This document shows, piece after piece, positions 8,353 through 16,951 of a stretch of DNA of 64,000 nucleotides. The stretch is from Streptomyces collinus Tu 365 (GTDB taxonomy: Bacteria > Actinomycetota > Actinomycetes > Streptomycetales > Streptomycetaceae). Location: positions 7,460,170-7,524,169 of the forward strand of contig NC_021985.1 in NCBI RefSeq assembly GCF_000444875.1, given 5' to 3'. Under the pieces are notes generated by a model, which was given only the letters and a program-made list of their open reading frames with translations, was not told the DNA's origin and ran no database searches. Each line of letters opens with the position of its first letter. Positions within the stretch are counted from its first letter, which is position 1. The translations under genes were made by a program, and so were the position numbers.

Positions 8353-9870
8353 ATGACCCACCCGTCCGACACGGGTACGGACCCGGTGCTCGCCCTGAGG
8401 GACGTCACCAAGTCCTTCGGCGCCGTGCGCGCCCTGCGGGGCGTGTCCCTGGAGCTGTTCCCCGGCGAGGTGCACGCCCTCGCCGGGGAGAACGGCGCGG
8501 GCAAGTCGACCCTGATCAAGACGCTCGCGGGGGTGCACCGGCCGGACGCCGGACAGGTGCTGCTCGACGGCGAGCCGGTCGTCTTCCACGGCCCCGGCGA
8601 CGCCCGTGACGCCGGCATCGCCGTGATCTACCAGGAGCCGACCCTCTTCCCCGACCTGTCGATCGCCGAGAACATCTACATGGGCCGCCGGCCCCGGCGG
8701 ACCCTCGGCCGGATCGACCACAAGGCCACCCGCGCGGCCACCGCCGCCCTGATGCGGCGCCTCGGCGTCGCACTCGACCCCGACCGCCCCGCGCGCGGCC
8801 TGTCCATCGCCGACCAGCAGATCGTCGAGATCGCCAAGGCACTCTCCTTCGACGCCCGCGTCCTGATCATGGACGAGCCGACCGCCGCCCTCACCGGCAG
8901 CGAGGTCGCCCGGCTCTTCGGCGTGGTGCGCACCCTGCGCGAACAGGGCGCGGCCGTGCTGTTCATCTCGCACCGGCTGGAGGAGATCTTCGAGATCTGC
9001 GAGCGGGTGACGACCCTGCGGGACGGCGCCCGGATCGCCGGCGAAGCCCTCGCCGGGATGACCGAGGACGACCTGGTGCGCCGCATGGTCGGCCGCGACC
9101 TCGACGAGCTCTACCCCAAACAGGAGGTCACGCCCGGCGAGATCGCGCTGAGCGTGCGCCGGCTGACCCGCGAGGGCGTCTTCACCGACGTCTCCTTCGA
9201 CGTCCGGCGCGGCGAGATCGTCGGACTGGCCGGACTCGTCGGCGCCGGCCGCACCGAAGTCGCCCGAGCCGTGTTCGGCGTCGACCGCTGGGACGCGGGC
9301 GAGGTCCTGGTGGACGGCCGCGCGCTGACCAACGGCGCCCCGTCCACCGCCATGGCCGCGGGCCTCGCCCTGGTCCCCGAGGACCGGCGCGCCCAGGGCC
9401 TGGTGATGGACATGTCCATCGAACGCAACATCGGGCTGACCGGACTGCGCACGACCGTCCGGGCGGGACTGATGGACCGCGGCGCCGAACGCAGCCGCTC
9501 CCTCGACTGGGCGGTCAGGCTCCGGGTGAAGTACGCCCGGATCGCGGACGCCGTCTCCACGCTCTCCGGCGGCAACCAGCAGAAGGTCGTGCTCGCCAAG
9601 TGGCTGGCCACCGGCCCCAAGGTGCTCATCGTGGACGAGCCCACCCGCGGCATCGACGTCGGCACCAAGGCCGAGGTGCACCGGCTGCTCGGCGAACTGG
9701 CCGCCGACGGCGTCGCCGTCCTGATGATCTCCTCCGACCTGCCCGAGATCCTCGGCATGGCCGACCGCGTGCTGGTCATGCATGAGGGCCGGCTCACCGC
9801 GGAGATCCCCCGCTCCGACGCCACCGAGGAATCCGTGATGGCCGCAGCCACCGGGAGGGCCGCCGCATGA
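8353..9870 (+). CDS. rhaT: Rhamnose ABC transporter, double ATP-binding protein
   Basis: A 505-residue ATPase with two fused ABC cassettes, as in Rbs/Ara/Xyl-type monosaccharide importers. The first has Walker A GENGAGKST (about residue 45) and signature LSIADQQIVEIAKAL. The second has the degenerate GLVGAGRTE (about 295) and an intact LSGGNQQKVVLAKWL with IVDEPTRGIDVG. The ATG at 8353 follows a GAGGAG site; the frame is open back to 8263 but that part covers the promoter. It is first in the importer operon and divergent from rhaI. Rhamnose specificity comes from this context. Confidence 0.93.
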   Translation: MTHPSDTGTDPVLALRDVTKSFGAVRALRGVSLELFPGEVHALAGENGAGKSTLIKTLAGVHRPDAGQVLLDGEPVVFHGPGDARDAGIAVIYQEPTLFPDLSIAENIYMGRRPRRTLGRIDHKATRAATAALMRRLGVALDPDRPARGLSIADQQIVEIAKALSFDARVLIMDEPTAALTGSEVARLFGVVRTLREQGAAVLFISHRLEEIFEICERVTTLRDGARIAGEALAGMTEDDLVRRMVGRDLDELYPKQEVTPGEIALSVRRLTREGVFTDVSFDVRRGEIVGLAGLVGAGRTEVARAVFGVDRWDAGEVLVDGRALTNGAPSTAMAAGLALVPEDRRAQGLVMDMSIERNIGLTGLRTTVRAGLMDRGAERSRSLDWAVRLRVKYARIADAVSTLSGGNQQKVVLAKWLATGPKVLIVDEPTRGIDVGTKAEVHRLLGELAADGVAVLMISSDLPEILGMADRVLVMHEGRLTAEIPRSDATEESVMAAATGRAAA

Positions 9871-10937
9871 CGGTCACGGCCCCCACCCCCGCCCCCGCCG
9901 CCGAGGTGCCCGAGTCCAGCGGCACCCGGCTGGTGGACCGGGTGTTCAAGATGCGCGAACTGGCCATCCTGGCCGTGTTCCTGGTGATGATCGTCGTGAC
10001 CCAGGCGGGCAACAGCCAGTTCCTGTCCGAGCAGGGCGTCAAGGACCTGCTGCTGAACGCCACGATCCTGGTGCTGGTCGCCACCGGCCAGTCCCTGGTG
10101 GTCATCAGCCGCAACGTCGACCTGTCCGTCGGCTCCACCCTCGGCATCAGCGCCTTCGCCGCCGGCACGTATCTGCACGGCGGCGGCGACCCGGTCGTCG
10201 CGGTCGTCCTGGCCGTCCTGCTCGGCATCGGCTGCGGCCTGCTCAACGGCCTGCTGGTCAGCCTCGGCCAGGTGCCCGCCCTCGTCGTCACCCTCGGCAC
10301 CCTCTACATCATCCGGGGCGCCGACTCGATCTGGGTCGGCTCCCGCCAGATCACCGCGGCCGACCTGCCCGGCGGATTCGTGGACTTCGGCTCCGGCGGC
10401 CTCTCGGCGGTGCCCTGGCCGGCGCTGGTCGCGCTCGCCGTCCTCGTCGCCACCGCCTACTACCTCAAGCACTTCGGCAGCGGCCGGGAGCTGTACGCCC
10501 TCGGCTCCAGCCCGGAGGCGGCACGCCTGGCCGGCATCCCCGTCCGCAAGCGGATCCTGACCGCCTACACCGTCTGCGGCGCCCTCGCCGGACTCGCCGG
10601 CGCCCTGTACCTGGCCCGGTTCGGCAACGTCGACTCCGGCACCGGCAACGGCTACGAACTCACCGTCGTCAGCGCGGTCGTCGTCGGCGGCGTCGTCTTC
10701 ACCGGCGGCTCCGGCAGCGTCTACGGCGCCGCCCTCGGCGCCCTGCTGCTCACCTCCGTGAACAGCGTGCTGCCCGCCCTCGGCGTCAGCTCGGTGTGGG
10801 TGCTCGCCATCAACGGGGTCCTGCTGCTGCTCGCCATCACGGTGGACCGGATCGTCGCCCTGCGGGTGGCCGCCGCCCTGAAGAAGAAGCCGGCCCCGCG
10901 CGCAAGCGCCGTCGTGAAGGAGAACACCGGTGCCTGA
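9867..10937 (+). CDS. rhaP: Rhamnose ABC transporter permease 1
   Basis: A 356-residue inner-membrane permease of the RbsC/AraH family with eight to ten hydrophobic segments. Family motifs are VVISRNVDLSVGSTLGISAF and, near the C-terminus, ELTVVSAVVVGGVVFTGGSG. The N-terminus is a 30-residue Pro/Ala-rich cytoplasmic tail. The ATG overlaps the ATPase stop by four bases. It pairs with the next gene to form a heterodimeric sugar channel. Confidence 0.92.
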   Translation: MTVTAPTPAPAAEVPESSGTRLVDRVFKMRELAILAVFLVMIVVTQAGNSQFLSEQGVKDLLLNATILVLVATGQSLVVISRNVDLSVGSTLGISAFAAGTYLHGGGDPVVAVVLAVLLGIGCGLLNGLLVSLGQVPALVVTLGTLYIIRGADSIWVGSRQITAADLPGGFVDFGSGGLSAVPWPALVALAVLVATAYYLKHFGSGRELYALGSSPEAARLAGIPVRKRILTAYTVCGALAGLAGALYLARFGNVDSGTGNGYELTVVSAVVVGGVVFTGGSGSVYGAALGALLLTSVNSVLPALGVSSVWVLAINGVLLLLAITVDRIVALRVAAALKKKPAPRASAVVKENTGA

Positions 10938-11904
10938 GTCGCTCACCCGCGCCGTCCGCTGGGACACGGTCGTCGGCGCGCTCCTGATCGTCCTGCTGCT
11001 GTTCTCCTTCACCTTCGTGGCCGGCTTCGGCAACGCCCTCAACCTGTCCTTCCTCATCGGCAACACGCTGCCGATCGCCCTGATCGCCCTGCCCATGACC
11101 CTGCTGGTGGTCGCCGGTGAGATCGACCTGTCCGTCGCCTCCACCGCCGGCCTGTCCGGCGCGGTGATGGGGCGGCTGTGGAACGAGGGCATGGCCATCG
11201 AGACGATCATCCCGGTGTGCCTGCTGCTCGGCGTGGTCTGCGGGCTGGTCAACGGCCTGCTGGTGACCCGCCTCGGACTGCCCTCGCTCGCCGTCACCAT
11301 CGGCACCCTCGCCGCCTACCGGGGCATCGCGCAGATCGTGCTCGGCTCCGACGCCGTGACCGACTTCCCCGCGCAGTACCTGCAGTTCGCCGCGGGGCGC
11401 CTCGGCGACAGCTTCCTGCCGCAGGCCTTCCTGCCCTTCCTGGTCCTGCTGGTGATCGCCGTCCTCGTACTGCACGCCACCCCGTTCGGCCGGTCGCTGT
11501 TCGCGATCGGCGCCGGCGAGGAGGCCGCCCGGTTCGCCGGCATCCGGGTCAGGCGGCACAAGCTCGTGCTGTTCACCGTGACCGGCCTGATGGCCTCCCT
11601 GACCGGCGTCTTCTGGGCCCTGCACTACGCCAGCGCCCGCTACGACAACGCCACCGGACTCGAACTGTCCGTCGTGGCCGCCGTGCTGCTGGGCGGCATC
11701 GACTTCGACGGCGGCCGGGGCACGCTCGGCGGTGCCGTCGCGGGCGTCTTCCTGCTGGGCGCGCTGCAGAACGTGATGAGCCTGCTGAACGTCTCCGCCC
11801 AGTCGCAGATCGTCGTCACCGGCGTGCTGCTCGTCATCTCCGTGCTCGGCCCGCGGGTCGCCCGGCAGATCGCCCTGGCCAGGGCGGCCGGCTCCACCGG
11901 TTAG
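10930..11904 (+). CDS. rhaQ: Rhamnose ABC transporter permease 2
   Basis: A 324-residue permease of the same family as its upstream partner, with the motifs VVAGEIDLSVASTAGLSGAV and ELSVVAAVLLGGIDFDGGRG. The GTG start at 10930 lies inside the end of the preceding permease gene (8-base overlap), so the two are co-translated. Together with the double ATPase and the binding lipoprotein it completes the importer. Two different permeases are usual for the Rhizobium RhaSTPQ type. Confidence 0.92.
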   Translation: MPESLTRAVRWDTVVGALLIVLLLFSFTFVAGFGNALNLSFLIGNTLPIALIALPMTLLVVAGEIDLSVASTAGLSGAVMGRLWNEGMAIETIIPVCLLLGVVCGLVNGLLVTRLGLPSLAVTIGTLAAYRGIAQIVLGSDAVTDFPAQYLQFAAGRLGDSFLPQAFLPFLVLLVIAVLVLHATPFGRSLFAIGAGEEAARFAGIRVRRHKLVLFTVTGLMASLTGVFWALHYASARYDNATGLELSVVAAVLLGGIDFDGGRGTLGGAVAGVFLLGALQNVMSLLNVSAQSQIVVTGVLLVISVLGPRVARQIALARAAGSTG

Positions 11905-12041
11905 GCCCCCACCGGCCGCCCGGCTCCACCGGCCGGCCCCCGCTCGCGGACCGCCCGGCCACCCGTGCCCGGCCCGCCCCCGACATCCGTCCGCGCCCGC
12001 CCGGGCGCGTCCCCTCACCCCCGTACCCGGAGGACTTCGGT

Positions 12042-13121
12042 ATGCACGCGTCAACCCTGCGCCGCGCCTGCGCCGCGCTCGCCGCCGCCACCTCGCTCGC
12101 CCTCGCCCTCACCGCCTGCGGCGGTACCACCAAGAACGACGTCAAGGACGACTCCGGCGCGGCCTCCTCCGCGGGCAAGGCCGACCCCGACGCGGCCACC
12201 AAGAAGGGGCTGACCGTCGGCTTCCTGCCCAAGCAGGTCAACAACCCCTACTTCACCACCTCGGACAAGGGCGGCGAGAAGGCCCTCGCCGAACTGGGCT
12301 CCACGTACAAGGAGGTGGGCCCGAGCAGCGCCACCGACACCTCCGGGCAGGTCAGTTACGTCAACACCCTCACCCAGCAGCAGGTGGACGCCATCGCCGT
12401 CTCCGCCCAGGACCCCGGCGCCCTGTGCACGGCGCTCAAGCAGGCCATGACCAACGGCATCAAGGTCGTCACCTACGACTCCGACACCAACCCCGGCTGC
12501 CGCAACGCCTTCATCTCGCAGGCCTCCGCCGAGGACCTGGGCCGCACCGAGGTGCAGCTGCTCGCCGAACAGATCGGCTACAAGGGCGAGATCGCGGTGC
12601 TGTCCGCCGCGCAGACCGCGACGAACCAGAACACCTGGATCGGCTACATGAAGGACGAGCTGAAGGACCCCAAATACAGGAACGTCAAGCTGGTCAAGGT
12701 CGCCTACGGCAACGACGACGCCCAGCAGTCCTTCCAGCAGACCCAGGGCCTGCTCCAGGAGCACCCGGACCTGAAGGGGATCATCTCCCCGACCACCGTC
12801 GGCATCAAGGCGGCCGCGCAGTACCTGTCCGGCTCCAAGTACAAGGGCAGGGTCAAGCTGACCGGCCTGGGCACGCCGAACGACATGCGCAAGTACGTCA
12901 GGAACGGCACCGTCGACGCCTTCGAGCTGTGGGACCCGGCCAAGCTCGGCGACCTCGCCGCGCGCACCGCCGTCGCCCTGGCCTCCGGGCAGATCACCGG
13001 CAAGGAGGGCGAGACCTTCAAGGCCGGCTCCACGACCTGCACCATCGGCAAGGACGGCGTGATCAACCTCGGCAAGCCGACCGTCTTCGACGCCAAGAAC
13101 ATCGACCGGTTCGACTTCTAG
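12042..13121 (+). CDS. rhaS: Rhamnose ABC transporter substrate-binding lipoprotein
   Basis: A 359-residue periplasmic-binding-protein-like lipoprotein. The signal peptide ends in lipobox LTAC with the lipidated Cys at residue 26. The mature part opens LTVGFLPKQVNNPYF, typical of the type I (RbsB/LsrB) sugar-binding fold; DSDTNPGCRNAFISQ and FELWDPAKLGDLAA match the rhamnose-binding RhaS family. The ATG at 12042 follows a GGAGG site. A 137-base gap separates it from the permease. It captures rhamnose outside the cell for the RhaT/P/Q complex. Confidence 0.92.
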   Translation: MHASTLRRACAALAAATSLALALTACGGTTKNDVKDDSGAASSAGKADPDAATKKGLTVGFLPKQVNNPYFTTSDKGGEKALAELGSTYKEVGPSSATDTSGQVSYVNTLTQQQVDAIAVSAQDPGALCTALKQAMTNGIKVVTYDSDTNPGCRNAFISQASAEDLGRTEVQLLAEQIGYKGEIAVLSAAQTATNQNTWIGYMKDELKDPKYRNVKLVKVAYGNDDAQQSFQQTQGLLQEHPDLKGIISPTTVGIKAAAQYLSGSKYKGRVKLTGLGTPNDMRKYVRNGTVDAFELWDPAKLGDLAARTAVALASGQITGKEGETFKAGSTTCTIGKDGVINLGKPTVFDAKNIDRFDF

Positions 13122-13128
13122 ACGCCTG

Positions 13129-13206
13129 GGGGCTGTCGAGTCGCCGGCCGGCGCCCGGCCCGACGAGGCCATGAGACCCCTCACCGAGGTGTTCCACCTG
13201 GCCTGA
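13129..13206 (+). pseudogene. rhaM: C-terminal remnant of L-rhamnose mutarotase (rhaM)
   Basis: Directly after the rhaS stop, one frame reads to a TGA at 13204-13206 with the ending RPDEAMRPLTEVFHLA. This matches the conserved C-terminus of L-rhamnose mutarotases, which end in an EVF(H/Y)L motif. No start codon or N-terminal two-thirds exists: going upstream, the frame runs into the end of rhaS with no mutarotase-like sequence. RhaM is normally about 105 residues and often follows the transporter genes. I infer an in-place deletion of most of rhaM. The match is short (about 16-25 codons), so this is likely but not certain. Confidence 0.65.
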
Positions 13207-13330
13207 CGGAGAGCGAGGGACCGGGGGCGGCCGGCGCCCCCGGGTCCCGGTCCCGCCGTACGGCGGTGACCACCCGCACCACCCCGGCCGCGTCCGCACG
13301 GCCGGGCTCGCGCCGCCGTCCCGACCGGGG

Positions 13331-13351
13331 CCGTCAAACCGGTCATGACGG
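13331..13351. promoter_or_regulatory. Inverted repeat upstream of the LacI regulator
   Basis: Perfect 6-bp arms CCGTCA (13331-13336) and TGACGG (13346-13351) flank nine bases containing ACCGGT. TAATGT (13352-13357) directly after it could be a -10 box; no convincing -35 box is seen. It does not match the TGAAA-type rha operators, so if it is a regulatory site it is probably for a different control. Low confidence. Confidence 0.3.
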
Positions 13352-13422
13352 TAATGTGAAGGCCCTCTCGCCTGTGCAGGCCTTCGCCGCCACCCCCCTC
13401 ATCCCCTGGAGGTCCCCGCCCG

Positions 13423-14460
13423 ATGGCCCAGTCGGTGGGTATCAAGGACGTCGCCCGCGCCGCCGGAGTGTCGGTCGGGACCGTGTCGAACGTGATCAAC
13501 CGCCCGGAGAGCGTCGCCAGCGAGACCCGGGCGCGGGTGCTGTCCGCGATCGACCGGCTCGGCTACGTCCGCAGCGAGTCCGCGCGCCAGCTCCGCGCGG
13601 GCCGCAGCCGGATCATGGGGCTGCTGGTGCTCGACATGGGCAACCCCTTCTTCGTGGACGTGGCACGCGGCGCCGAGCGCGCCGCCCGCGACGCGGGGCT
13701 CGGCGTGATGGTCTGCAACAGCGCGCAGAACGCGGCCGAGGAGGCCGACTACCTGTCGCTCTTCGCCGAGCAGCGGGTGCGGGGCGTCCTGCTCACCCCG
13801 GCCGACGCCACCGGCCGCAACATCGCCGCCTTCCGCCGGCACGGCATCCCGTTCGTGCTGGTCGACCGGGTCGCCGAGGGCGCCACCGAGTGCTCGGTCT
13901 CCGTGGACGACGTCGCGGGCGGCGCGCTGGCGGTCCGCCACCTCGTGGACGCCGGGCACCGCTCCATCGCCTACGTCAGCGGCCCGCCCGGCCTGAACCA
14001 GGTCCGCGACCGGCGCACCGGTGCCCTGAACGCCCTCGCCGAGGCCGGCCTCGGCCCCGACGCGCTGCGCGAACTGCCCACCGAACGCCTCGACGTGGCG
14101 GCCGGCCGGGACGCCGGCGCCCGTCTCCTCGGGCTCGCCGACCGCCCCACCGCCGTCTTCTGCGCCAACGACCTGCTCGCCCTCGGCGTGCTCCAGGCGC
14201 TGTACGCGGCCGGTGTCACCGTCCCCGACGACCTGGCCATCGTCGGCTACGACGACATCGAGTTCGCCGCGGCGGCCGCCGTGCCGCTCACCTCGGTCCG
14301 CCAGCCGGCCGTCACCATGGGCGCCCTCGCCGCCGAACTGCTGCTGGAGGAGACGGAGTACGAGGCCGGGGAGCGGACCGGACCCGGCGCCCACGAACAC
14401 CGCCGGGTGGTGCTCCAGCCGGAGCTGGTGGTGCGCCGCTCCAGCCTCGCCGCCCGCTGA
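13423..14460 (+). CDS. LacI-family transcriptional regulator (probable rhamnose repressor)
   Basis: A 345-residue LacI/GalR regulator. The helix-turn-helix is at residues about 6-26 (IKDVARAAGVSVGTVSNVIN) with the hinge helix at about 50-60 (SARQLRAGRSR). The sugar-binding core includes GLLVLDMGNPFFVDVARG, FCANDLLALGVLQAL and IVGYDDIEFA. It sits at the end of the rhamnose importer region, so it likely senses rhamnose or a derivative and binds the two palindromes at 8132-8143 and 8297-8308. The ATG follows a GGAGG site. Control of those sites is inferred from position and from the LacI-like shape of the operators. Confidence 0.9.
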   Translation: MAQSVGIKDVARAAGVSVGTVSNVINRPESVASETRARVLSAIDRLGYVRSESARQLRAGRSRIMGLLVLDMGNPFFVDVARGAERAARDAGLGVMVCNSAQNAAEEADYLSLFAEQRVRGVLLTPADATGRNIAAFRRHGIPFVLVDRVAEGATECSVSVDDVAGGALAVRHLVDAGHRSIAYVSGPPGLNQVRDRRTGALNALAEAGLGPDALRELPTERLDVAAGRDAGARLLGLADRPTAVFCANDLLALGVLQALYAAGVTVPDDLAIVGYDDIEFAAAAAVPLTSVRQPAVTMGALAAELLLEETEYEAGERTGPGAHEHRRVVLQPELVVRRSSLAAR

Positions 14461-14558
14461 CCGCTCGTTCAGTAACAAACCATGATCCCGGGGTTCGGCC
14501 CGCGGTCGCCCATGTGCTGAACTGGGACGCGTCCGTCCCATCCGTCCCGGGAGACCCG

Positions 14559-15860
14559 TTGAGTCACAGCTACCGCCAGCCCGGTGTCGTCCTCACCGAC
14601 CGCCACTTCACCGTGCCCCTCGACCACGGCGACCCGGATGGCGAGACCATCGAGCTGTACGCCCGAGAGGCCGTCGCGAGCGACCGGGCGGGGCAGGACC
14701 TGCCCTGGCTGCTGTACCTCCAGGGCGGCCCCGGATTCGGGGCGAACCGTTTCGTCGGACGGCAGGCCTGGCTCGACCGCGCCCTGAAGGACTACCGCGT
14801 CCTCCTCCTCGACCAGCGCGGCACGGGCCGCTCCACGCCCGCCACCCGGCAGACGCTCCCGCTGCGCGGCGGCCCCGCCGAGCAGGCCGAGCACCTCACC
14901 CGCTTCCGCGCCGACTCCATCGTCCGCGACTGCGAGGCCGTCCGCCGCGAGGTGACCGGCGGCGCCCCCTGGACCGTGCTCGGCCAGAGCTTCGGCGGCT
15001 TCTGCACGGTGTCGTACCTCTCCCTGGCCCCCGAGGGGCTGAGCACCGCCGTCATCACCGGCGGCCTGCCCTCCCTGGACGCCCACGCCGACGACGTCTA
15101 CCGGGCCGCCTACCCGCGCGTGGAACGCAAGGTCGCCGCGCACTACGCCCGGTACCCCCAGGACGTCGAGCGGGCCCGCCGGATCGCCGACCACCTGCTC
15201 ACCCACGACGTCGTCCTGCCCGGCGGCTACCGCCTGACCGTCGAGGCGTTCCAGTCCCTCGGCCTGATGCTGGGCGCGAGCGACGGCAGCCACCGCCTGC
15301 ACTACCTGCTGGAGGACGCGTTCGTCCGCACCCCCGGCGGCCTCGAGCTGTCGGACGCCTTCCAGGAGCAGGCCCAGGGCCTGCTGTCGTACGCGGGACA
15401 CCCGCTGTACGCCCTCGTGCACGAGTCGATCTACGGCCAGGACGCCCGGCCCACCGCCTGGGCCGCCGAGCGTGTCCGCGCCGAGTTCCCGCAGTTCGAC
15501 GCGGCCAAGGCGCTCGCGGGCGACGCCCCGGTGCTGTTCACCGGCGAGACCGTGCACCCCTGGATGTTCGAGACCGACCCGGCCCTGCGGCCGCTGCGCG
15601 AGACCGCCGAACTGCTCGCCGCCCGCACGGACTGGGAGCCCCTGTACGACCCGGACCGGCTCGCCGCCAACGAGGTCCCCGTCGCCGCGGCCGTCTACCA
15701 CGACGACATGTACGTGGACACCGCACACTCCCTGCGGACCGCGCGCGCCGTCCGGGGCCTGCGCACCTGGGTCACCGACGAGTTCGAGCACGACGGCCTG
15801 CGCGCCGGTGCGCCGCGGGTCCTCGACCGCCTCCTCGCGCTCACCCGGGACGAGGCCTGA
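14559..15860 (+). CDS. Proline iminopeptidase-family alpha/beta hydrolase
   Basis: A 433-residue alpha/beta hydrolase of the prolyl aminopeptidase (S33) group. The oxyanion segment is LYLQGGPGFGANR, followed by LLLDQRGTGRSTP. The nucleophile elbow is GQSFGG (Ser about 143), and late acidic and His residues occur in YHDDMYVD and FEHDGL. These fit release of N-terminal proline from peptides, though substrate cannot be proven. There is no signal peptide, so it is cytoplasmic. The TTG at 14559 is chosen as start because GGGAG precedes it at normal spacing and the conserved sequence begins just after; the frame has no better ATG/GTG. Confidence 0.85.
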   Translation: MSHSYRQPGVVLTDRHFTVPLDHGDPDGETIELYAREAVASDRAGQDLPWLLYLQGGPGFGANRFVGRQAWLDRALKDYRVLLLDQRGTGRSTPATRQTLPLRGGPAEQAEHLTRFRADSIVRDCEAVRREVTGGAPWTVLGQSFGGFCTVSYLSLAPEGLSTAVITGGLPSLDAHADDVYRAAYPRVERKVAAHYARYPQDVERARRIADHLLTHDVVLPGGYRLTVEAFQSLGLMLGASDGSHRLHYLLEDAFVRTPGGLELSDAFQEQAQGLLSYAGHPLYALVHESIYGQDARPTAWAAERVRAEFPQFDAAKALAGDAPVLFTGETVHPWMFETDPALRPLRETAELLAARTDWEPLYDPDRLAANEVPVAAAVYHDDMYVDTAHSLRTARAVRGLRTWVTDEFEHDGLRAGAPRVLDRLLALTRDEA

Positions 15861-15940
15861 ACCGGCGGGAGACCGCCGCGCGGATTACGTAGGGTTCGAA
15901 GCAGCGGCCCGGGCGGGGCCGGACACGAACGGGGGACCAC

Positions 15941-16846
15941 ATGAACGGCGACACCGGCGGCACGGAACTCCTCGCCGGCCGTTTCGAGGAGCACCGCGCG
16001 CAGCTGCGCGCGGTGGCCTACCGGATGCTCGGCTCGCTCCCCGAGGCCGAGGACGCGGTCCAGGAGGCGTGGCTGCGGCTCGGCCGCACCGAGGCGGACG
16101 GGATCCGGAACCTCGGCGCCTGGCTCACCACGGTCGTCGGCCGGGTCTGCCTGGACCTGCTGCGCTCGCGCACCGCGCGCCGTGAGGAGCCGATGGCGGA
16201 CACCTTCGTCCCCGACCCGCTGGTGCGCCCGCTGCCCCGGGTCGACCCGGAGGCGGAGGCGCTGGAGGCGGACTCGGTCGGGCTCGCCCTGCTGGTCGTC
16301 CTGGAGACCCTGGAGCCCGCCGAGCGGCTGGCGTTCGTCCTGCACGACATGTTCGCGGTGCCCTTCGAGGACATCGCCGCGGTCGTGGAGCGCACCCCGT
16401 CCGCGACCCGGCAGCTGGCCAGCCGGGCGCGCCGCCGGGTGCGGGGCGCCACCCCCGCGGCCGACCCCGACCTCGGCCGGCAGCGCGAGGTCGTCGACGC
16501 CTGGCTGGCTGCCTCCCGGGCCGGTGACTTCGACGCCCTGCTCGCCGTCCTCCACCCGGACGCCGAACTGCGCGCCGACGCCGGCGCGCTGGTCCGCGGC
16601 GCGGCCGCCTCCAAGGCCGTGCGCGGAGCGCGGACGGTGGCCGGACAGGCCTCGATGTTCTGGCGGTACGCGGTCTTCGCGCGGCCGGTCCTGGTCAACG
16701 GCACGGTGGGGCTGGTCACCGCGCCTGAGGGCAAGCCGGTGTCGGTCACCGCGTTCACGGTCGCCGACGGCCGGATCACCGGCATCTACATCCTGGCCGA
16801 CCCCGACCGGCTCGCCCGTCTCGCGCTCCCCGTGCCCGGGAGCTGA
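15941..16846 (+). CDS. ECF41-type RNA polymerase sigma factor (SigJ-like)
   Basis: A 301-residue sigma-70 family protein. Region 2 spans about residues 12-78 (YRMLGSLPEAEDAVQEAWLRL), region 4 about 105-160 (HDMFAVPFEDIAAVVERTPS), and a SnoaL-like extension about 175-295. The extension ends in DPDRLARL, a variant of the NPDKL motif known to tune ECF41 activity. ECF41 genes are usually next to a carboxymuconolactone-decarboxylase or oxidoreductase gene; none is seen here. No anti-sigma gene is adjacent, as expected because the extension itself regulates activity. Confidence 0.92.
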   Translation: MNGDTGGTELLAGRFEEHRAQLRAVAYRMLGSLPEAEDAVQEAWLRLGRTEADGIRNLGAWLTTVVGRVCLDLLRSRTARREEPMADTFVPDPLVRPLPRVDPEAEALEADSVGLALLVVLETLEPAERLAFVLHDMFAVPFEDIAAVVERTPSATRQLASRARRRVRGATPAADPDLGRQREVVDAWLAASRAGDFDALLAVLHPDAELRADAGALVRGAAASKAVRGARTVAGQASMFWRYAVFARPVLVNGTVGLVTAPEGKPVSVTAFTVADGRITGIYILADPDRLARLALPVPGS

Positions 16847-16951
16847 GCGGGCGGGAACGCGGTACGCCCAGGTCGGGCACGTCGGAGCGGGCCGGGTGCG
16901 GGCCTGGGACAGGGCGGTGGGGCGAGGGCACGGGCCACTAGGCTGGACGCC

